The position numbers and the translations under genes were made by a program. A stretch of 45,689 nucleotides of DNA from an uncultured Nitrospiraceae bacterium (lineage in GTDB: Bacteria > Nitrospirota > Thermodesulfovibrionia > Thermodesulfovibrionales > Dissulfurispiraceae). Positions 44,565 through 45,689 of the stretch are shown piece after piece. The DNA lies in NCBI GenBank assembly GCA_903822005.1, contig CAIJNL010000012.1, forward strand, positions 1 to 45,689, in the 5' to 3' direction. The notes beneath the pieces are model-generated. The model did no database searches, had not been told where the DNA came from, and saw nothing but the letters and a program-made list of their open reading frames with translations. Position 1 is the stretch's first letter. Every line of letters begins with the position of its first letter.

Positions 44565-44765
44565 ATGTCGAATGGAAAAGTAAAGTGGTTCAACGAAGGC
44601 AAAGGCTTCGGCTTTATAACAGGCGAAAATGGCGAAGATGTGTTTGTTCACTATTCATCTATCCAGAGCAATGGTTTTAAATCACTTGCCGAGGGCGATT
44701 CAGTCAGTTTTGAGATCGAGAAAGGTCCTAAGGGCGATAAGGCCATCAATGTAACCAAGATTTAA
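44565..44765 (+). CDS. Cold-shock domain protein (CspA family)
   Basis: RNA chaperone of 66 residues, the usual length. It has the start [20 protein letters not shown] with RNP1 (KGFGFI) and RNP2 (VFVHY), then [18 protein letters not shown]. It may melt RNA structures at low temperature or act during general growth. It has a strong AAAAGGAGGT site and a structured leader. It stands alone on the plus strand. Confidence 0.97.
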   Translation: MSNGKVKWFNEGKGFGFITGENGEDVFVHYSSIQSNGFKSLAEGDSVSFEIEKGPKGDKAINVTKI

Positions 44766-44781
44766 GGCTTATCTTACAATG

Positions 44782-44807
44782 CATCCCCTTGCGCTTGCAG
44801 GGGGATG
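44782..44807 (+). terminator. Hairpin after the cold-shock gene
   Basis: CATCCCC (44782-44788) pairs with GGGGATG (44801-44807). There is no long T run, so it may stabilise the mRNA 3' end rather than terminate well. Confidence 0.45.
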
Positions 44808-44828
44808 ACCTTTATGCAGAGGGGGCAA

Positions 44829-45233
44829 ATGGTAAACAGGCACAGATACGCAGCAAAGATGGATCTAAAGAGGCAGAACCGGCTTGCCGTCGGCATTGTT
44901 TCAGATCGTTTTCCCGATGTGTCGTCCATTATTATCAACATGATCTACTATCAAAAAGGTCCTAATCCTGTTCTGATGGAGCGCACTGTCAATATCTTTC
45001 CGGGCTCTGACGCATATTTTATGATGGATTGCATGACAAAAGGCTGCAATAGCGGCGGATATGACCTGACGCCTGTAGTCAATGACATGGTAAAAAATCA
45101 CAAGGCTGCAAAGAAGGGCTCGCTAATTTGCGAAGGTACGATAGATGTGCCGGTAGCAGGCCATGCAAGCATTGAATATGAAATATTGATGCGCTTCAGC
45201 AAAACCGCCAGAAAAGCACCAGTTCTAAAGTAA
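44829..45233 (+). CDS. Protein of unknown function
   Basis: A 134-residue soluble protein, mostly beta or mixed by pattern, with cysteines in [12 protein letters not shown] and LICEGTIDV. No signal peptide, membrane helix or recognised domain. The ATG at 44829 follows GAGGGGG; an upstream ATG at 44805 overlaps the preceding hairpin. It is transcribed in the same direction as the cold-shock gene, and no other link is evident. Confidence 0.6.
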   Translation: MVNRHRYAAKMDLKRQNRLAVGIVSDRFPDVSSIIINMIYYQKGPNPVLMERTVNIFPGSDAYFMMDCMTKGCNSGGYDLTPVVNDMVKNHKAAKKGSLICEGTIDVPVAGHASIEYEILMRFSKTARKAPVLK

Positions 45234-45282
45234 AGATACTTTTTTTATTGATCTTTTCTGCAATATATGTCAGAATTATGAC

Positions 45283-45551
45283 ATGGGCAATGAGAGATTG
45301 TCAGTCCATCCCGGCATACCCTCAATTATCGGCGCTTCACCGTCGATCAATCAAATTTATAATTTAATATCAAAAGTTTCCAATGCCGACAGCACCGTTT
45401 TGCTGCTTGGTGAAAGCGGTACGGGCAAGGAGTTGGTGGCAAAGACCATCCACTACTGCGGCAGCAGGGCGGACAAGCCTTTTGTGCCGGTCAATTGCGG
45501 AGCCATTCCTGCCGAATTGCTCGAATCAGAACTCTTCGGGCACGAGAAGGG
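45283..45551 (+). pseudogene. Sigma-54 activator interrupted by an IS21-family element
   Basis: The first about 90 codons of an enhancer-binding activator that starts almost directly in the AAA+ domain ([10 protein letters not shown], Walker [17 protein letters not shown], then [24 protein letters not shown]). Normally GAFTGA, the loop that touches sigma-54, follows. Here the frame switches to VDRH and a stop at 45565-45567, because an insertion begins at about 45552. The activator is therefore broken, unless the rest beyond the window is expressed separately. No sensor domain precedes it and there is no good ribosome site. Confidence 0.85.
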
Positions 45552-45689
45552 TGTAGATCGGCATTGAATATTGACCCGGCATCGGCGTCCAATTTTGACC
45601 CACCCCGGACGGTCATTTTTTAGAGTTTCGTGTTTTTATTCTCCAACTGTCGTTTCCTGTTTCGATGATATCACAATGATGAGTAACCC
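45552..45689 (-). mobile_element. End of an IS21-family insertion sequence
   Basis: The end begins TGTAGATCGGCATTG. Two related 19-base repeats lie 24 bases apart: CGGCATTGAATATTGACCC (45559-45577) and CGGCGTCCAATTTTGACCC (45583-45601). Such repeated TTGACCC ends are typical of IS21-type elements. Inside, the minus strand carries the 3' end of a helper-ATPase gene. Only this end of the element is in the window. Confidence 0.8.
45613..45689 (-). CDS. istB: IS21-family helper ATPase IstB, C-terminal end only
   Basis: The last 24 residues of a minus-strand frame, ending DIIETGNDSWRIKTRNSKK before a TGA at 45613-45615. The pattern HHCDIIETGNDSWR is typical of the IstB C-terminus. IstB is the AAA+ helper that assists the IstA transposase in target choice. 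Only 25 codons are visible, so the call rests on this motif and on the element-end repeats just downstream. Confidence 0.7.
   Translation of the reverse strand, partial: VTHHCDIIETGNDSWRIKTRNSKK

Noticed and set aside
1-45689. CRISPR arrays or rRNA genes
   Set aside because: No regularly spaced direct repeats and no rRNA-like sequence were seen anywhere in the window.

Overview
The window is a stretch of bacterial chromosome of roughly even base composition, densely coded in operons on both strands. The gene set suggests an anaerobic or microaerophilic Gram-negative bacterium: a four-subunit 2-oxoacid:ferredoxin oxidoreductase, several small iron-sulfur proteins (DUF362, DUF1284, QueG-like), a radical-SAM heme-synthesis-type enzyme next to hemE, a type II secretion system, BioW/BioB biotin synthesis, and sigma-54 activators. 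This looks like Nitrospirota (Thermodesulfovibrionia-like) or Desulfobacterota. That placement is inferred from gene content, not from a marker-gene search.

Layout. 1-1069 (-): 5' part of a PrpR_N-PAS-AAA+ sigma-54 activator, divergent from the type II secretion operon gspG-E-F-H-I-J-K-L-M-C (1210-9721, +), which has no gspD here. 9773-10462: CRP/FNR-family regulator. 10744-13737: porG-D-A-B behind a sigma-54-type promoter, closed by a clear terminator. 13999-15740 (-): BioW and a lipid kinase, preceded by a 24-residue membrane peptide gene and a second CRP/FNR regulator (to 16757). 16894-21536 (+): Cys-rich mini-protein, flavoprotein, HtpG and an M3 oligopeptidase. 21721-25660 (-): radical SAM, hemE, purN, rsmD, coaD. 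25849-27353 (+): cysteine desulfurase and a small conserved-looking protein. 27348-28976 (-): HflX with an unusual start. 29275-31273 (+): two ferredoxin-type proteins. 31495-34179 (-): acylphosphatase, bioB and a MurC-like ligase. 34465-36526 (+): a DUF465-like protein, ilvD and tRNA-Gly. 36547-40811: a small membrane protein, RNase E/G and a chemoreceptor. 41215-45233: a histidine-phosphatase-like protein of unusual architecture, a secreted coiled-coil protein, a DUF1284 protein, a tiny basic protein, a cold-shock protein with a structured leader and an unknown protein. 45283-end: a sigma-54 activator cut by the end of an IS21-family element.

The strongest unexplained signal is a family of three 141-bp elements (13828-13968, 21550-21690, 31330-31470). 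Each lies between convergent genes. Their long terminal inverted repeats differ between copies by compensatory changes, as expected for a conserved hairpin. Other points of note are a CRP-type site centred about 41.5 bp upstream of the predicted start of the mini-peptide gene, an HflX reading frame extending 30 codons upstream with no standard start codon, a cold-shock leader with a terminator and a ribosome-site-masking hairpin, and a double-operator promoter before the secretion operon.
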